A stretch of DNA of 64,000 bases from Deltaproteobacteria bacterium (lineage in GTDB: Bacteria; Desulfobacterota; Desulfuromonadia; Geobacterales; JAJYBI01). The notes below the pieces were generated by a model, which saw only the letters and a list, made by a program, of their open reading frames with translations, did no database searches and was not told the origin of the DNA. Below are positions 33,841 through 43,865 of the stretch, piece after piece. The translations under genes were made by a program, and so were the position numbers. Every line of letters starts with the position of its first letter. Within the stretch, counting starts at the first letter, position 1. The stretch is from assembly GCA_021779095.1 (NCBI GenBank), contig JAJYBI010000019.1, positions 1 to 64,000 on the forward strand, read 5' to 3'.

Positions 33841-34841
33841 TGCACATGGATATCTCCATCCTCCCACCGGAACTGATCAGGATCGTGATCTCCGCCGTCA
33901 TCATCATCGCGTTCGTCTTCCTGAACGCCATGGTGCTCGGCTACGCGGAGCGCAAGCTCGCCGGCTACATCATGCGCCGCCCCGGCCCGATGGAGGTCGG
34001 CCCCCAGGGGATCCTCCAGCTGATGATCGACGGCGTGAAGCTGATCGGCAAGCAGCTCATCGTCCCGAAGGAGTCGGGCCACGCCCTCTTCCGGATCGCC
34101 CCGCTCCTGGCGTTCATCCCGGTGGGTCTCGCCTTCGTCGTCATCCCGTTCAGCGACAAGCTGCAGGCCCGCGATCTGGACGTCGGGCTCGTCTTCATGC
34201 TCGCCATCATGTCCGTGAACGTCGTGGCGGTCCTCGTGGCCGGCTGGTCCTCCAACAACAAGTACTCGCTCTTCGGCGCCATCCGCTCCGTCGCCCAGAA
34301 CGTCGCCTATGAGATCCCGATGCTCCTGTCGCTCCTCTCCGTGGTGCTCATGGCCAACACCCTGAGCCTGAAGGGGATCGTCCTGGCCCAGCACCCGGTC
34401 TGGTACGTGGTCTGCCAGCCGCTCGCCTTCATCATCTACTTCGTGGCCGGTCTGGCGGAGACGAACCGCGCCCCGTTCGACCTGCCGGAGGCGGAGAGCG
34501 AACTGACCGCCGGCTTCCACACCGAATACAGCGGCATGAGCTTCAGCCTCTTCATCCTCGCCGAGTACACGAACATGTTCTTCGTCTGCTCCATCGCCGT
34601 CGTCCTCTTCCTCGGCGGCTGGTCGGGGATTCCCCTGCCGTTCTACGCGTATTCCGGTGGCATCTGGTTCCTCTTGAAGGTGTACGCCCTCCTGTTCGTC
34701 ATGATCTGGGTCCGCTGGACCTATCCCCGGGTGCGTTTCGACCAGCTCCTGAACTTCTGCTGGAAGTACCTCATCCCGTTCTCTCTCGTCAACCTGATGC
34801 TGACGGCGATACTCGTCAAACTCTGGCCGGTGGTCTTCTAA
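33840..34841 (+). CDS. nuoH: Complex I subunit H
   Basis: A 333-residue membrane subunit with eight helices that joins the peripheral arm to the membrane arm and forms part of the quinone tunnel. Typical motifs: AYAERKLAGYIMRRPGP-like (here GYAERKLAGYIMRRPGP), and the ETNRAPFDLPEAESELTAGF loop. It starts at the base where nuoD ends (TAATG); an internal Met at 33846 is possible. Confidence 0.93.
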   Translation: MHMDISILPPELIRIVISAVIIIAFVFLNAMVLGYAERKLAGYIMRRPGPMEVGPQGILQLMIDGVKLIGKQLIVPKESGHALFRIAPLLAFIPVGLAFVVIPFSDKLQARDLDVGLVFMLAIMSVNVVAVLVAGWSSNNKYSLFGAIRSVAQNVAYEIPMLLSLLSVVLMANTLSLKGIVLAQHPVWYVVCQPLAFIIYFVAGLAETNRAPFDLPEAESELTAGFHTEYSGMSFSLFILAEYTNMFFVCSIAVVLFLGGWSGIPLPFYAYSGGIWFLLKVYALLFVMIWVRWTYPRVRFDQLLNFCWKYLIPFSLVNLMLTAILVKLWPVVF

Positions 34842-34843
34842 CT

Positions 34844-35281
34844 ATGAACGAATACTTTTCCGATCTGTTCAGCGGGGCCAAGAGCCTCCTCGTGGGCCTG
34901 AGCGTCACCATCAGGGAGATGTTCAAGCCGGTCGTCACCGTCCAGTACCCCCGGGAGAAGCTGGAGATCACCCCCAACTTCCGCGGGCACACCGAGCTGG
35001 TGAAGGACCCGGAGACCGGCACCCACAAGTGCATCTCCTGCATGATGTGCCAGAAGGAGTGCCCCTCCGACTGCATCCGGGTCAAGGGCGAGAAGCGGGA
35101 AGGGGTGAAGGGGCTCGCGCTCGTCAGCTACTCCCTGGACTTCACCAAGTGCAGCCTGTGCGGCACCTGCGTCGAGGTCTGCCCGACGGCCGCGCTGGAA
35201 TATTCCCAGGAGTACGAGCTCGCCGGCTACTCGAGCGACGAGTTCCGCTTCGATCTCCTGAAGCGTCTGGAGGAGCGGTAA
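34844..35281 (+). CDS. nuoI: Complex I subunit I, two [4Fe-4S] clusters
   Basis: A 145-residue ferredoxin-like subunit with two clusters: CISCMMCQKECPSDC and CSLCGTCVEVCPTAAL. These are N6a and N6b, which pass electrons to NuoB. All eight Cys are intact. Starts two bases after nuoH; its stop shares a base with the nuoJ start. Confidence 0.94.
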   Translation: MNEYFSDLFSGAKSLLVGLSVTIREMFKPVVTVQYPREKLEITPNFRGHTELVKDPETGTHKCISCMMCQKECPSDCIRVKGEKREGVKGLALVSYSLDFTKCSLCGTCVEVCPTAALEYSQEYELAGYSSDEFRFDLLKRLEER

Positions 35282-35808
35282 TGTTTGCCTACAAGTGCAT
35301 AGCCGAAGCGCTGTTCGTCTTTTTCATCGCCGTCACCTTCACCGGTGGCTACTTCGCGGTGCGGGCGAAATACATCATGCATGCGGTCATGGGGCTCGCC
35401 GTATCGCTTCTGGGGATCGCCGGCCTCTACTTCCACCTGGGAAGCCCGTTCCTGGCCATGATGCAGGTGCTGATCTACGTCGGCGCCGTCTGCATCATCA
35501 TCGCCTTCGGGATCATGGTAGGTCCCAAGCCGCAAGCCGACGAGGAGAAGCGGGTGCTGGGGAAACGGAACGCACTCCTGGCCGGCGCCGCCTGTCTCCT
35601 CGGCTTCGGCCTTCTGACCGTCACCGTGGTGCAGGCGACCTGGGTGCCGGCGACCGTGAAGACCGGCGACATGACCGTCAGGTTCCTGGGCGAGAGCCTC
35701 CTGAACCAGTTCTGCCTCTCCTTCGAACTGATCTCCGTCATTCTCCTGACCGCCATCATCGGGGCGCTCATCATCGCCAACATCGGAAAGGAAGAAGCAG
35801 AGTCATGA
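35281..35808 (+). CDS. nuoJ: Complex I subunit J
   Basis: A 175-residue membrane subunit with five helices. Contains HAVMGLAVSLLGIAGLYFHL and the AMMQVLIYVGAVCIIIAFGI motif of the second and third helices. It overlaps nuoK by four bases. Confidence 0.9.
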   Translation: MFAYKCIAEALFVFFIAVTFTGGYFAVRAKYIMHAVMGLAVSLLGIAGLYFHLGSPFLAMMQVLIYVGAVCIIIAFGIMVGPKPQADEEKRVLGKRNALLAGAACLLGFGLLTVTVVQATWVPATVKTGDMTVRFLGESLLNQFCLSFELISVILLTAIIGALIIANIGKEEAES

Positions 35809-36125
35809 TCTTTTTAAGCGACCACCTGGAGACCTACCTCGTCATCGCGGTGCTGCTGCTTCTGCTCGGCGTGTACGGCATGGTCCGCCACAAGACCTTC
35901 ATCGGCATGCTGATCTCCAGCGAGTTCATCCTCGCCGGGGCATCGATCAACTTCATGGCATTCAACCGGTTCCTGGCGCCGAACCCGGCGGTGGGACAGA
36001 TCTTCGCACTGTTCATCATGGGTATCGCCGCGGCGGAGGCGGCCATCGTCGTCAGCCTCATCCTGATGGTCTACCACCGGTTCCGCACGGTGGACCCGGC
36101 GCAGGTTCACGATCTCCAGCACTGA
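35805..36125 (+). CDS. nuoK: Complex I subunit K
   Basis: A 106-residue subunit with three helices (MrpC-like). The Glu residues in helices 2 and 3 used in proton transfer are in MLISSEFILAGASINF and AAAEAAIVVSLIL. The start codon overlaps the nuoJ stop (ATGA). Confidence 0.93.
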   Translation: MIFLSDHLETYLVIAVLLLLLGVYGMVRHKTFIGMLISSEFILAGASINFMAFNRFLAPNPAVGQIFALFIMGIAAAEAAIVVSLILMVYHRFRTVDPAQVHDLQH

Positions 36126-36162
36126 CGTGCATTCCACTCCGAGAGAGAGACAGGCATAGTAC

Positions 36163-37653
36163 ATGGATACGATTACCACCTGTAAACTGCTGATCGCCCC
36201 GCTGATCCCGTTGATCACCAGTCTCCTGATCATGGCCACGGGAAAGAAACCGAACCTGCGCGAGACCTGCATCATCGCCGGTGCGCTCACCACCTTCGCC
36301 ACGGTAATCTCCCTCTTTCCCCATGTGATGCACGGCGGCACCTACGATTACAACCTGGTGACCATCATCCCGGGGATCTCCGTCAAGTTCCACCTGGACG
36401 GCCTCGGCCTCATCTTCTCCGGCGTCGCCTCCACCCTCTGGATCTTCGCCGCCTTCTACTGCATCGGGTACATGCGCGGCCTGGACGAGCACGCCCAGAC
36501 CCGCTTCTACGTCTGCTACGCCGTCTCCGTCGGCGCGGGTATCGGCGCCGCCTTCGCGGGGAGCCTCTTCACCCTGTACCTCTTCTACGAGATCATCTCC
36601 ATCATGACCTACCCGCTGGTCATGCACCACCAGGATGCGGAAGGGTACGCGGGGGGCCGCAAGTACATCATCTACCTCATGTTCACCTCCAAGGCGTTCC
36701 TCCTCCCCGCCATGGCCATCACCTACGTCATGTGCGGCACCCTGGACTTCGCCACCACCGGCGTGCTGAACGGCATCTTCCCGGCAACCGCCAACCCGCT
36801 CCTGGTGACCATCACCTACCTCTGTTTCTTCTTCGGCTTCGCCAAGGCGGGGGTCATGCCGTTCCACAACTGGCTCCCGGACGCCATGGTCGCCCCGACC
36901 CCGGTCTCCGCACTCCTGCACGCCGTCGTCGTCGTCAAGGTCGGGGTCTTCTCCGTCTGCCGGATCATGCTCTCGCTGTACGGGGTGAAGCTCCTGCAGG
37001 ATACGGGTCTCGGGCTCTTCACCGCCTACTTCGTCTCCTTCACCATCCTCTGCGCGTCGGTGATCGCCCTCACGAAGACGAACCTCAAAGCCCGGCTCGC
37101 CTACTCCACGGTGAGCCAGCTCTCCTACATCATCCTCGGGGTGGCGATGCTCACCCCCAACTCCATCACCGGCGGCCTGATCCATATCGCCAACCACGCC
37201 TTCTCCAAGATCACCCTCTTCTTCGCGGCCGGCGCCATCTTCGTCGCCACCGGCAAGAAGGACATCTCGGAACTGGGGGGGCTCGGCTACCGGATGCCGT
37301 TCACCATGATCGCCTTCGGTCTCGCCTCCTTGAGCATGATCGGCATTCCGCCGGTGGCCGGGTTCGTCACCAAGTGGTACCTGGCGCTGGGGGCCATGGA
37401 CATCCACAACACGATCCTCCTCACGGTCCTGATCGCCAGCAGCCTCCTGAACGCCGGCTACTTCGTGCCGGTCTTCCTCACGGCGTTCTTCGGCGATCCC
37501 CCTCCGGGCGACACGGCGACGGGGAGCCTGGAGAAGCAGCCGCTGATCCTCTTCATGGTGGTGCCGCTCTTCATCACGGCGCTCATCTCCGTGATGCTCG
37601 GTGTGTTCCCCGATTTCCTCATTAACATCACGAAGCTGATGGGAGGGGCATGA
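36163..37653 (+). CDS. Antiporter-like complex I subunit (NuoL/MrpD type), first copy
   Basis: A 496-residue polytopic proton-pumping subunit of the NuoL/M/N-MrpA/D family. The middle carries the family motif GVMPFHNWLPDAMVAPTPVS with a helix-breaking region, and the pair of conserved charges in NLKARLAYSTVSQL. It is shorter than standard NuoL (about 620) and lacks its long lateral helix. It lies in the place of NuoL, followed by a small protein and a second antiporter subunit. Confidence 0.88.
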   Translation: MDTITTCKLLIAPLIPLITSLLIMATGKKPNLRETCIIAGALTTFATVISLFPHVMHGGTYDYNLVTIIPGISVKFHLDGLGLIFSGVASTLWIFAAFYCIGYMRGLDEHAQTRFYVCYAVSVGAGIGAAFAGSLFTLYLFYEIISIMTYPLVMHHQDAEGYAGGRKYIIYLMFTSKAFLLPAMAITYVMCGTLDFATTGVLNGIFPATANPLLVTITYLCFFFGFAKAGVMPFHNWLPDAMVAPTPVSALLHAVVVVKVGVFSVCRIMLSLYGVKLLQDTGLGLFTAYFVSFTILCASVIALTKTNLKARLAYSTVSQLSYIILGVAMLTPNSITGGLIHIANHAFSKITLFFAAGAIFVATGKKDISELGGLGYRMPFTMIAFGLASLSMIGIPPVAGFVTKWYLALGAMDIHNTILLTVLIASSLLNAGYFVPVFLTAFFGDPPPGDTATGSLEKQPLILFMVVPLFITALISVMLGVFPDFLINITKLMGGA

Positions 37654-37898
37654 TGGTCAAACTGCTGGAATACCTCTACGAGCGCAAAAACGCCGCCAGG
37701 TGGGTCTTCTTCGGCGCACTGGCATTCACCCTCGCCTTCGACTTCTTCGCGAAGGGTCACGAGGCCGAATTCTTCGGTGACGAAATCTACGATTTCTGGT
37801 CCGTATTCTCGTTTGTCGTCTGCATCGCCATGATCGTGGTATGCAAATGGATCGCCCACGCCTGGCTGGAGAGGGATGAGAACTACTATGATAACTAG
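37650..37898 (+). CDS. Small membrane protein within the nuo operon
   Basis: An 82-residue protein with two hydrophobic segments (about 18-33 and 50-68). I do not recognise it among standard complex I subunits. It overlaps both neighbours (four bases before, ten bases after), so it is translated in the operon and may be an accessory or assembly subunit specific to this form of complex I. Confidence 0.75.
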   Translation: MMVKLLEYLYERKNAARWVFFGALAFTLAFDFFAKGHEAEFFGDEIYDFWSVFSFVVCIAMIVVCKWIAHAWLERDENYYDN

Positions 37899-39732
37899 CG
37901 GCATTTTCATGCATCCGGCAACGTACTACCTCATCGGCGCACTGCTCTTGCCGGTCGCCAAGCGGTTCAACGCCATGAAGGCGCTTTTGATCGCCGTACC
38001 GGTCCTGGCGTTCCTGCAGGTCCTGCAGATGCCGATCCCCTCCACCTTCGGCGTGGTGCACTACCTGGGCTTCGATCTCATCTTCGGCAGGGCGGACAAG
38101 CTCACCTACGTCTTTTTGAACGTCTTCACCCTCATGGGGATCATCGGCTGCATCTATAGCTGGCATGTGGAAGAGGCGGGCCAGCATATCGCCGCGTTCC
38201 TCTACGTGGCGGGCGCGCTGGGCGTGACCCTGGCCGGCGACTACCTGACCCTGTTCATCTTCTGGGAACTGATGGCCGTCGCCTCCACCTTCCTCGTCTG
38301 GTACCGCAGGCAGGAGAAGTCCCTCAAGGCGGGGTTCCGCTACCTGCTGGTGCACGTGACGGGGGGTCTCATCCTGTTCGCCGGGATATTCCTCCGCTAC
38401 CAGCACCTGCACGACCTGCACTTCGACCGGATTCTGGTGGAGAACGCGGGACTCGCCGAATACCTGATCATGATCGGCTTCGCACTCAACGCGGCGGTGC
38501 CGCCGATCCACGCCTGGCTCCCGGACGCCTATCCCGAGGCGACGGTCACCGGCGCCGTCTTCATGTGCGCCTTCACCACCAAGTCGGCGGTCTACGTCCT
38601 GGCGAGGGCGTTCCCCGGCTTCGAGGTCCTCATGTTCGCCGGTGCGATCATGTCCCTCTACGGCGTCGCCTACGCGACCATCGAGAACGACGCGCGGCGG
38701 ATCCTCGCCTACCACATCGTCAGCCAGGTGGGGTACATGGTGTGCGCCGTCGGGATCGGCACCGAGATGGCGATCAACGGCGCCTGCGCCCACGCCTACG
38801 CCCACATCCTCTACAAGGCGCTCCTCTTCATGGGGGCCGGCTCCGTGCTGCAAATGACCGGCAAGTCGCGGCTTTCCGAACTGGGCGGCCTCTACAAGTA
38901 CATGCCGCTGGCGATGATCTTCACGATCATCGGCGGGATCTCCATCTCCGGCTTCCCGCTCACCAGCGGCTTCATCAGCAAGTCGATGATCATCTCCGCG
39001 GCGGGCGAAGACCACCACGTCTGGATCATGATCATGCTCCTGGCGGCGGCGGTCGGTACCTTCCTCTCCGTCGGGATCAAGCTCCCCTACTTCGTCTGGT
39101 ACGGCGGCAAGGAGTCCGACTTCGAGGCGAAGGACCCCCCCTGGAACATGATCCTGGGGATGGCCATCGCCGCGGCCTTCTGCATCGGCCTGGGGTGCTA
39201 CCCGGACTACCTGTACAACATGCTGCCGTATCCGGTCGCGTACCACCCGTACAACCTGCCCCACATCTCCGAGACGTTCCAGATCTTCGCCTTCACGGGC
39301 CTGGGCTTCTATCTCCTGGTGAAGAAGCTGAACCCGCACAAGCACCATCCGGTGATGGACGCCCTGCGCCAGCCGGTCGAGGCGCCGGAGCGGGTCCATG
39401 CGCCGAAGACCTCCATCAACCTGGATCTGGACTGGTTCTACCGCAAGGGGGCGAAAGTCTTCATGTGGATCGCCCGCAACCCCGTAAGCGGCCTGAACGA
39501 GGTCGTCAGCAACGTCTACAAGACCGTCGGCATCGCCTTCACGATGATCTCGGCCCAGTTCCTCTCCTGGTTCGACTGGAACGGCATCGACGGCGTCCTG
39601 GACGGCTCCGCCCGCGGGGTCGTCGGCTGCGGCAACCGGGTGCGGACGCACATCACCGGCAACCTGCAGCAGTACATCGGCGGCGCGATCCTGCTGGTGT
39701 TCCTCATCGTAGCCGTCGTACTCATGGTCTGA
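37888..39732 (+). CDS. Antiporter-like complex I subunit (NuoL/MrpA type), second copy
   Basis: A 614-residue polytopic subunit of the antiporter family. Conserved central region: PPIHAWLPDAYPEATVTGAV (lysine/charged pump motif) and ILAYHIVSQVGYM. It has a C-terminal extension of about 110 residues ending in a membrane helix (GGAILLVFLIVAVVLM), consistent with the lateral helix and anchor of NuoL-like subunits. The best match in this operon for NuoL by length. The start was set at 37888; ATG 37876 is also in frame. Confidence 0.86.
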   Translation: MITSGIFMHPATYYLIGALLLPVAKRFNAMKALLIAVPVLAFLQVLQMPIPSTFGVVHYLGFDLIFGRADKLTYVFLNVFTLMGIIGCIYSWHVEEAGQHIAAFLYVAGALGVTLAGDYLTLFIFWELMAVASTFLVWYRRQEKSLKAGFRYLLVHVTGGLILFAGIFLRYQHLHDLHFDRILVENAGLAEYLIMIGFALNAAVPPIHAWLPDAYPEATVTGAVFMCAFTTKSAVYVLARAFPGFEVLMFAGAIMSLYGVAYATIENDARRILAYHIVSQVGYMVCAVGIGTEMAINGACAHAYAHILYKALLFMGAGSVLQMTGKSRLSELGGLYKYMPLAMIFTIIGGISISGFPLTSGFISKSMIISAAGEDHHVWIMIMLLAAAVGTFLSVGIKLPYFVWYGGKESDFEAKDPPWNMILGMAIAAAFCIGLGCYPDYLYNMLPYPVAYHPYNLPHISETFQIFAFTGLGFYLLVKKLNPHKHHPVMDALRQPVEAPERVHAPKTSINLDLDWFYRKGAKVFMWIARNPVSGLNEVVSNVYKTVGIAFTMISAQFLSWFDWNGIDGVLDGSARGVVGCGNRVRTHITGNLQQYIGGAILLVFLIVAVVLMV

Positions 39733-39806
39733 CGGCGCGGGACGCCTTGTCCCCCCGCCACCGGAAAACGTAACGCGACAACAGACAGAACAACGGTCAG
39801 GTACCC

Positions 39807-41414
39807 ATGGAAAAATATCTCATCCTCAACACGCTGGACTATCCGATCCTCTCGCTCACCATGATCATCCCGGTGCTCGGCGCGCTGGTCTGCATGTTCA
39901 TGAAGAACGAAACGGCCCTGAAGGTCTGGGGGCTCATCGTCACCCTGATCACGCTGGCGGTCTCCATCCCGCTCTACACGGCGTTCGATGCGACGACCCC
40001 GCTCTACCAGTTCGTGGAGAACCGCCCCTGGTTCCCGGCCATCAACCTGAACTACGTGGTGGGGGTGGACGGCATCAGCGTGCTCCTCGTGCTCCTCACC
40101 ACCTTCGTCATGCCGCTCTGCATCCTCTGCTCCTGGCGCTACATCAAGACCCGGATGCGGGAGTTCATCTTCGTGACGCTTCTCATGGAGACGGCCATGA
40201 TCGGCGTCTTCGTCAGCCTCAACACGGTCCTCTTCTACATCTTCTGGGAGGGGATGCTGGTCCCGATGTACCTGATCATCGCGGTCTGGGGCGGCCCCCG
40301 CAAGGACTACGCCTCCATCAAGTTCTTCCTCTACACCTTCACCGGCAGCATCTTCCTCCTGGTGGCGATCATCGCCCTCTACATCACCACCGGCACCTTC
40401 TTCATCCCGGAGCTGATGGACCACACCTATCCGTTCATGTTCCAGCTCTGGATCTTCCTGGCCTTCGCCCTGTCGTTCGCCATCAAGATGCCGATGTACC
40501 CGTTCCACACCTGGCTGCCGGCCGCCCACGTGGAGGCCCCCACGGCGGGGAGCGTGATCCTGGCCAGCATCCTCCTGAAGATGGGGGGCTACGGCTTCCT
40601 CCGCTTCTGCCTCCCGATCGCCCCCGCCGCCACCATGGCCTGCGTGCCGTGGATGATCGGCCTCTCCATCGTCTCCATCATCTTCGGCGGCTACCTGGCG
40701 CTCGGCCAGTCGGACATGAAGAAGCTGATCGCCTACTCCAGCGTCGGGCACATGGGGTTCGTGACCCTGGGGATCTTCCTGCTGAACCCCGAGGGGATCA
40801 AGGGGGCGATCCTCCAGATGATCAACCACGGCGTCACCACCGGCGCGCTGTTCGTCTGCGTCGGCCTCATCTACGAGCGGACCCACAGCCGCGAGATCAG
40901 CGACAACTCGGCGCTGGGGATGATGATGCCGCTCTTCGTCACCTTCTTCGGCATCTTCTCCCTGTCGTCCTTCGGCTTCCCCGGCACCAACAGCTTCGTC
41001 AGCGAGATCCTCGTCCTCGTCGGCGCCTTCCGGGAGATGCCGGTCGTCGGCTTTCTCGCCATCATCGGCGCCATCCTGGCGGCGGCCTACATGCTGCGCC
41101 TGTTGCAGAAGGTGGTCTGGAACACCTCCGACGGCCATGCGCATCACGGAGACGACCACGGACACGGCGACGGCCACGGCGGCGGCCACCACGTACTGGC
41201 GGACCTGAACCTGCGGGAGATCGGCACCCTGGCATTCCTCACCTTCTTCGTCTTCTGGATCGGCTTCTACCCGAAACCGCTCCTGGGGATGATGGACGTG
41301 AGCGTCAACCACCTCATCCAGCAGGTGAACGCCGGCATGGCCTGCGCGCCGACGGCGGCCCTCGACCATTTTGCCATGATCAAGGGGATCGGCGCGAAGA
41401 TCGCGGGGATGTAA
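39807..41414 (+). CDS. nuoM: Complex I subunit M
   Basis: A 535-residue antiporter-type subunit with about 14 helices. Family motifs: LLMETAMIGVFVSLNTVLFY with the pump Glu in the following FWEGMLVPMY, and PFHTWLPAAHVEAPTAGSV. A His/Gly-rich loop (about residues 446-466) is unusual and may be cytoplasmic or periplasmic. Start at the ATG before EKYLILNTL. Confidence 0.93.
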   Translation: MEKYLILNTLDYPILSLTMIIPVLGALVCMFMKNETALKVWGLIVTLITLAVSIPLYTAFDATTPLYQFVENRPWFPAINLNYVVGVDGISVLLVLLTTFVMPLCILCSWRYIKTRMREFIFVTLLMETAMIGVFVSLNTVLFYIFWEGMLVPMYLIIAVWGGPRKDYASIKFFLYTFTGSIFLLVAIIALYITTGTFFIPELMDHTYPFMFQLWIFLAFALSFAIKMPMYPFHTWLPAAHVEAPTAGSVILASILLKMGGYGFLRFCLPIAPAATMACVPWMIGLSIVSIIFGGYLALGQSDMKKLIAYSSVGHMGFVTLGIFLLNPEGIKGAILQMINHGVTTGALFVCVGLIYERTHSREISDNSALGMMMPLFVTFFGIFSLSSFGFPGTNSFVSEILVLVGAFREMPVVGFLAIIGAILAAAYMLRLLQKVVWNTSDGHAHHGDDHGHGDGHGGGHHVLADLNLREIGTLAFLTFFVFWIGFYPKPLLGMMDVSVNHLIQQVNAGMACAPTAALDHFAMIKGIGAKIAGM

Positions 41415-41471
41415 CGGCGGGAAGAGTCCCGCCGCGCACCACACCACACACGGAGAACCACGGGAATACCT

Positions 41472-42890
41472 ATGAATATCGTCCAGTTGCTGCCTGAATT
41501 AGTGTTGTCCGCCATGGTCCTGGTCCTGTTCGGAACGAGCCTGACCACAACCAGGACGGAGTCGCTCAACGCCATCGCCCTCGTCTTCTCGGCACTGTCG
41601 CTTGCGGCGGCGATCCTCTCCTTCGGCCAGCAGGGGATGCTCTTCTACGACACCTACCGTCTCGACGCGCTCTCGCAGCTGTTCAAGGTCATCATCACCT
41701 TCGGCCTCTTCCTCGTGATCTTCGCCGCGCCGGGGTTGAAGGGGATCGACGCGAAGATCCGCTCCGAGTACTATATGTTCCTCGCCGTCGGCACCCTCGG
41801 GCTCGTCTGCCTCGTCAGCTCCTACGAACTGCTGACGATCCTCCTCAGCCTGGAGATCTCCGCCTTCGCCCTGAACGTGATCATCCCGTTCCGCTACCTG
41901 AACTCCTCCCGCACCCAGATGGAGGCGGCGATCAAGTACTTCCTGTTCGGCGTCATCGGCACCGGGATCATGCTGTACGGCATGAGCTACATCTTCGGGC
42001 TGGCCAAGTCCACCTACCTGGCCGACCTGGCGAAGACCATCCCCGCCCTGCTCCAGACCGAGCCGCTGGCGGTCGTCGGGATGATCATGCTTCTGTGCGG
42101 CTTCTTCTTCAAGCTGTCGCTCTTCCCGATGCACTTCATGACCCCGGACGTCTACGAGGGGTCCGCCAACGAGACCACGAGCTACATCGCCACCCTCCCC
42201 AAGGTGACGGCGGTGGCGCTCCTGATCCGGCTCGTGAGCCTCACCGGGGTGGAGTTCTCCCAGCTCACCTGGCTTCTGGCGATCTTCGCCGTCCTCTCCA
42301 TGACGGTCGGCAACCTGTCGGCGCTGGCGCAGAACGACCTGAAGCGGCTTCTGGCCTACTCCAGTATCGCCCACGCCGGCTACGTCACCCTCGGCCTTCT
42401 GAGCGTGAACGAACTCGGCTTCTCGTCGGCCATCTACTACATGGCCGGCTACCTGCTCATGAACCTCGCCTGCTTCTTCGTGATCTACCAGCTCTCGGCA
42501 AACGGCGAGAACCTCACCTTCGACTCCCTGCGCGGCCTCTACAAGCGGTCGCCGCTCCTGGCGTTCACCCTGGCCGCCGGCGCCTTCGGCATGACCGGCA
42601 TCCCGCCGACGGTCGGGTTCACCGGCAAGTTCCTCATCTTCACCGCCGCCATCCAGAAGGGGCTCTACGCCCTCGTCATCATCGCGGTGATCAACGCCGC
42701 CATCTCGGCGTTCTACTACCTGAAGATGGTGCGGGCCGCCTACATGACCACGGACGAGCCGTCGGACGCCGTCGCGCTGTCGCTGCCGGCAGCGGCGCTG
42801 GGAGTTTTCTTCATCGTCGCCATCATCGCCACCGGCATCCTCCCCCAGAGCATCATCGCCCTGGCCAGGCAGGCGGTCGCCGGGATGTAG
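41472..42890 (+). CDS. nuoN: Complex I subunit N
   Basis: A 472-residue antiporter-type subunit, last gene of the operon, with the NuoN features YELLTILLSLEISAFALNVI and KLSLFPMHFMTPDVYEGS. The transcript ends in the terminator just downstream. Confidence 0.93.
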   Translation: MNIVQLLPELVLSAMVLVLFGTSLTTTRTESLNAIALVFSALSLAAAILSFGQQGMLFYDTYRLDALSQLFKVIITFGLFLVIFAAPGLKGIDAKIRSEYYMFLAVGTLGLVCLVSSYELLTILLSLEISAFALNVIIPFRYLNSSRTQMEAAIKYFLFGVIGTGIMLYGMSYIFGLAKSTYLADLAKTIPALLQTEPLAVVGMIMLLCGFFFKLSLFPMHFMTPDVYEGSANETTSYIATLPKVTAVALLIRLVSLTGVEFSQLTWLLAIFAVLSMTVGNLSALAQNDLKRLLAYSSIAHAGYVTLGLLSVNELGFSSAIYYMAGYLLMNLACFFVIYQLSANGENLTFDSLRGLYKRSPLLAFTLAAGAFGMTGIPPTVGFTGKFLIFTAAIQKGLYALVIIAVINAAISAFYYLKMVRAAYMTTDEPSDAVALSLPAAALGVFFIVAIIATGILPQSIIALARQAVAGM

Positions 42891-42915
42891 GCGCCCTTTG
42901 CCCCGGCACGGTTGG

Positions 42916-42947
42916 AAAAGACCCCGATCCCGGATCGGGGTCTTTTT
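42916..42947 (+). terminator. Terminator of the nuo operon
   Basis: AAAGACCCCGATC and GATCGGGGTCTTT make a 13-base stem with a CCG loop, followed by T. Confidence 0.9.
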
Positions 42948-43074
42948 GTTTGCACGTACCGCCGCACGCCTCTCTCACGGGGAGAGATCCGCGCCATTCC
43001 GCCACTCCGGAATTCCCAGAACGATCCGGTTCTGCTACTATACATCCCGTCGATCACATCCTGAAGGGGGTCCC

Positions 43075-43779
43075 ATGCGCAAACTCGTTATCGCAACCAT
43101 GATCATCCTGACCGCCGCGCCCGCATTCGCGGCCGGAAAACGGATGACCGAAAAGCAGAAGACGCTGTACGCCGTCGGTCTCGTCATCGCCCGCCAGCTC
43201 GCCGTGTTCGAACTCACACCCGCCGAATACCGGTACGTCCGGAAAGGGATCCGCGACGGGCTGCGGGGGAAGAAGCCGCTGGTGGATTTCGCCGAATACA
43301 GCAAGAAGTCCCAGGAGCTCGGTATCGCCCGCCGGGATGCCCACGGCAAGAGGCTGGAGCGAAAGGCGAAGGCGTTCATCGAGAAGGCGGCCAGGCAGCC
43401 CGGGGCAGTCAAGACCGCATCCGGCGTCGTCTACCAGCCGCTGAAGGAGGGGACCGGCAGTCCGCCGACCGACGAGAACAGTGTCAAGATCGATTACACC
43501 AGCACGCTCGTCGACGGCAAGGAGATGGTGAGCACCTACAAGAACGGGGAACCGGACGAGGCGGTCGTGAAGGAGCTGATGCCCTGTCTCGCCACGGGGG
43601 TGAAAATGATGAAACCGGGCGGCAGGGCCAGGCTGGTCTGTCCGCCGGATACCGCACTGAAGGGGGAGGGTTACGGCGTCATTCCGCCGAACGCGACGCT
43701 GGTCTTCAATGTCGTACTGCGGGAGGTCACGCTGCCGGCCGAAAAGCCCGAGGTGCCGCACGCCGCGCCGGGAGACTGA
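43075..43779 (+). CDS. FKBP-fold protein with degenerate active site
   Basis: A 234-residue protein clearly paralogous to the FKBP at 24.4 kb, with the same signal peptide pattern (MRKLVIATMIILTAAPAFAA), helical domain and FKBP domain. But active-site residues are replaced: F and D of FDSS are now Met and Val (EMVSTY), the VI-x-x-W motif reads LMPCL, so the Trp is Leu, and the AYG Tyr is lost (TALKGEG). The IPP loop is kept (VIPPNAT). It probably lacks isomerase activity and acts as a binding partner or chaperone. ATG follows GAAGGGGGTC. Confidence 0.85.
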   Translation: MRKLVIATMIILTAAPAFAAGKRMTEKQKTLYAVGLVIARQLAVFELTPAEYRYVRKGIRDGLRGKKPLVDFAEYSKKSQELGIARRDAHGKRLERKAKAFIEKAARQPGAVKTASGVVYQPLKEGTGSPPTDENSVKIDYTSTLVDGKEMVSTYKNGEPDEAVVKELMPCLATGVKMMKPGGRARLVCPPDTALKGEGYGVIPPNATLVFNVVLREVTLPAEKPEVPHAAPGD

Positions 43780-43865
43780 TCGCCCCGCGTCCGAATCGCC
43801 TTGACAGCGCCGGCGGCATCCCGTACCCTGCTGGCGCCTCACCACATCAACCGCAGGAGGGTCAG

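Noticed and set aside
37726..41447. Very long minus-strand open frames (over 600 codons) opposite the nuo genes
   Set aside because: They are mirror frames of strongly conserved complex I genes in GC-rich DNA. Their translations are rich in Arg, Gly, Asp and His with no recognisable domain.
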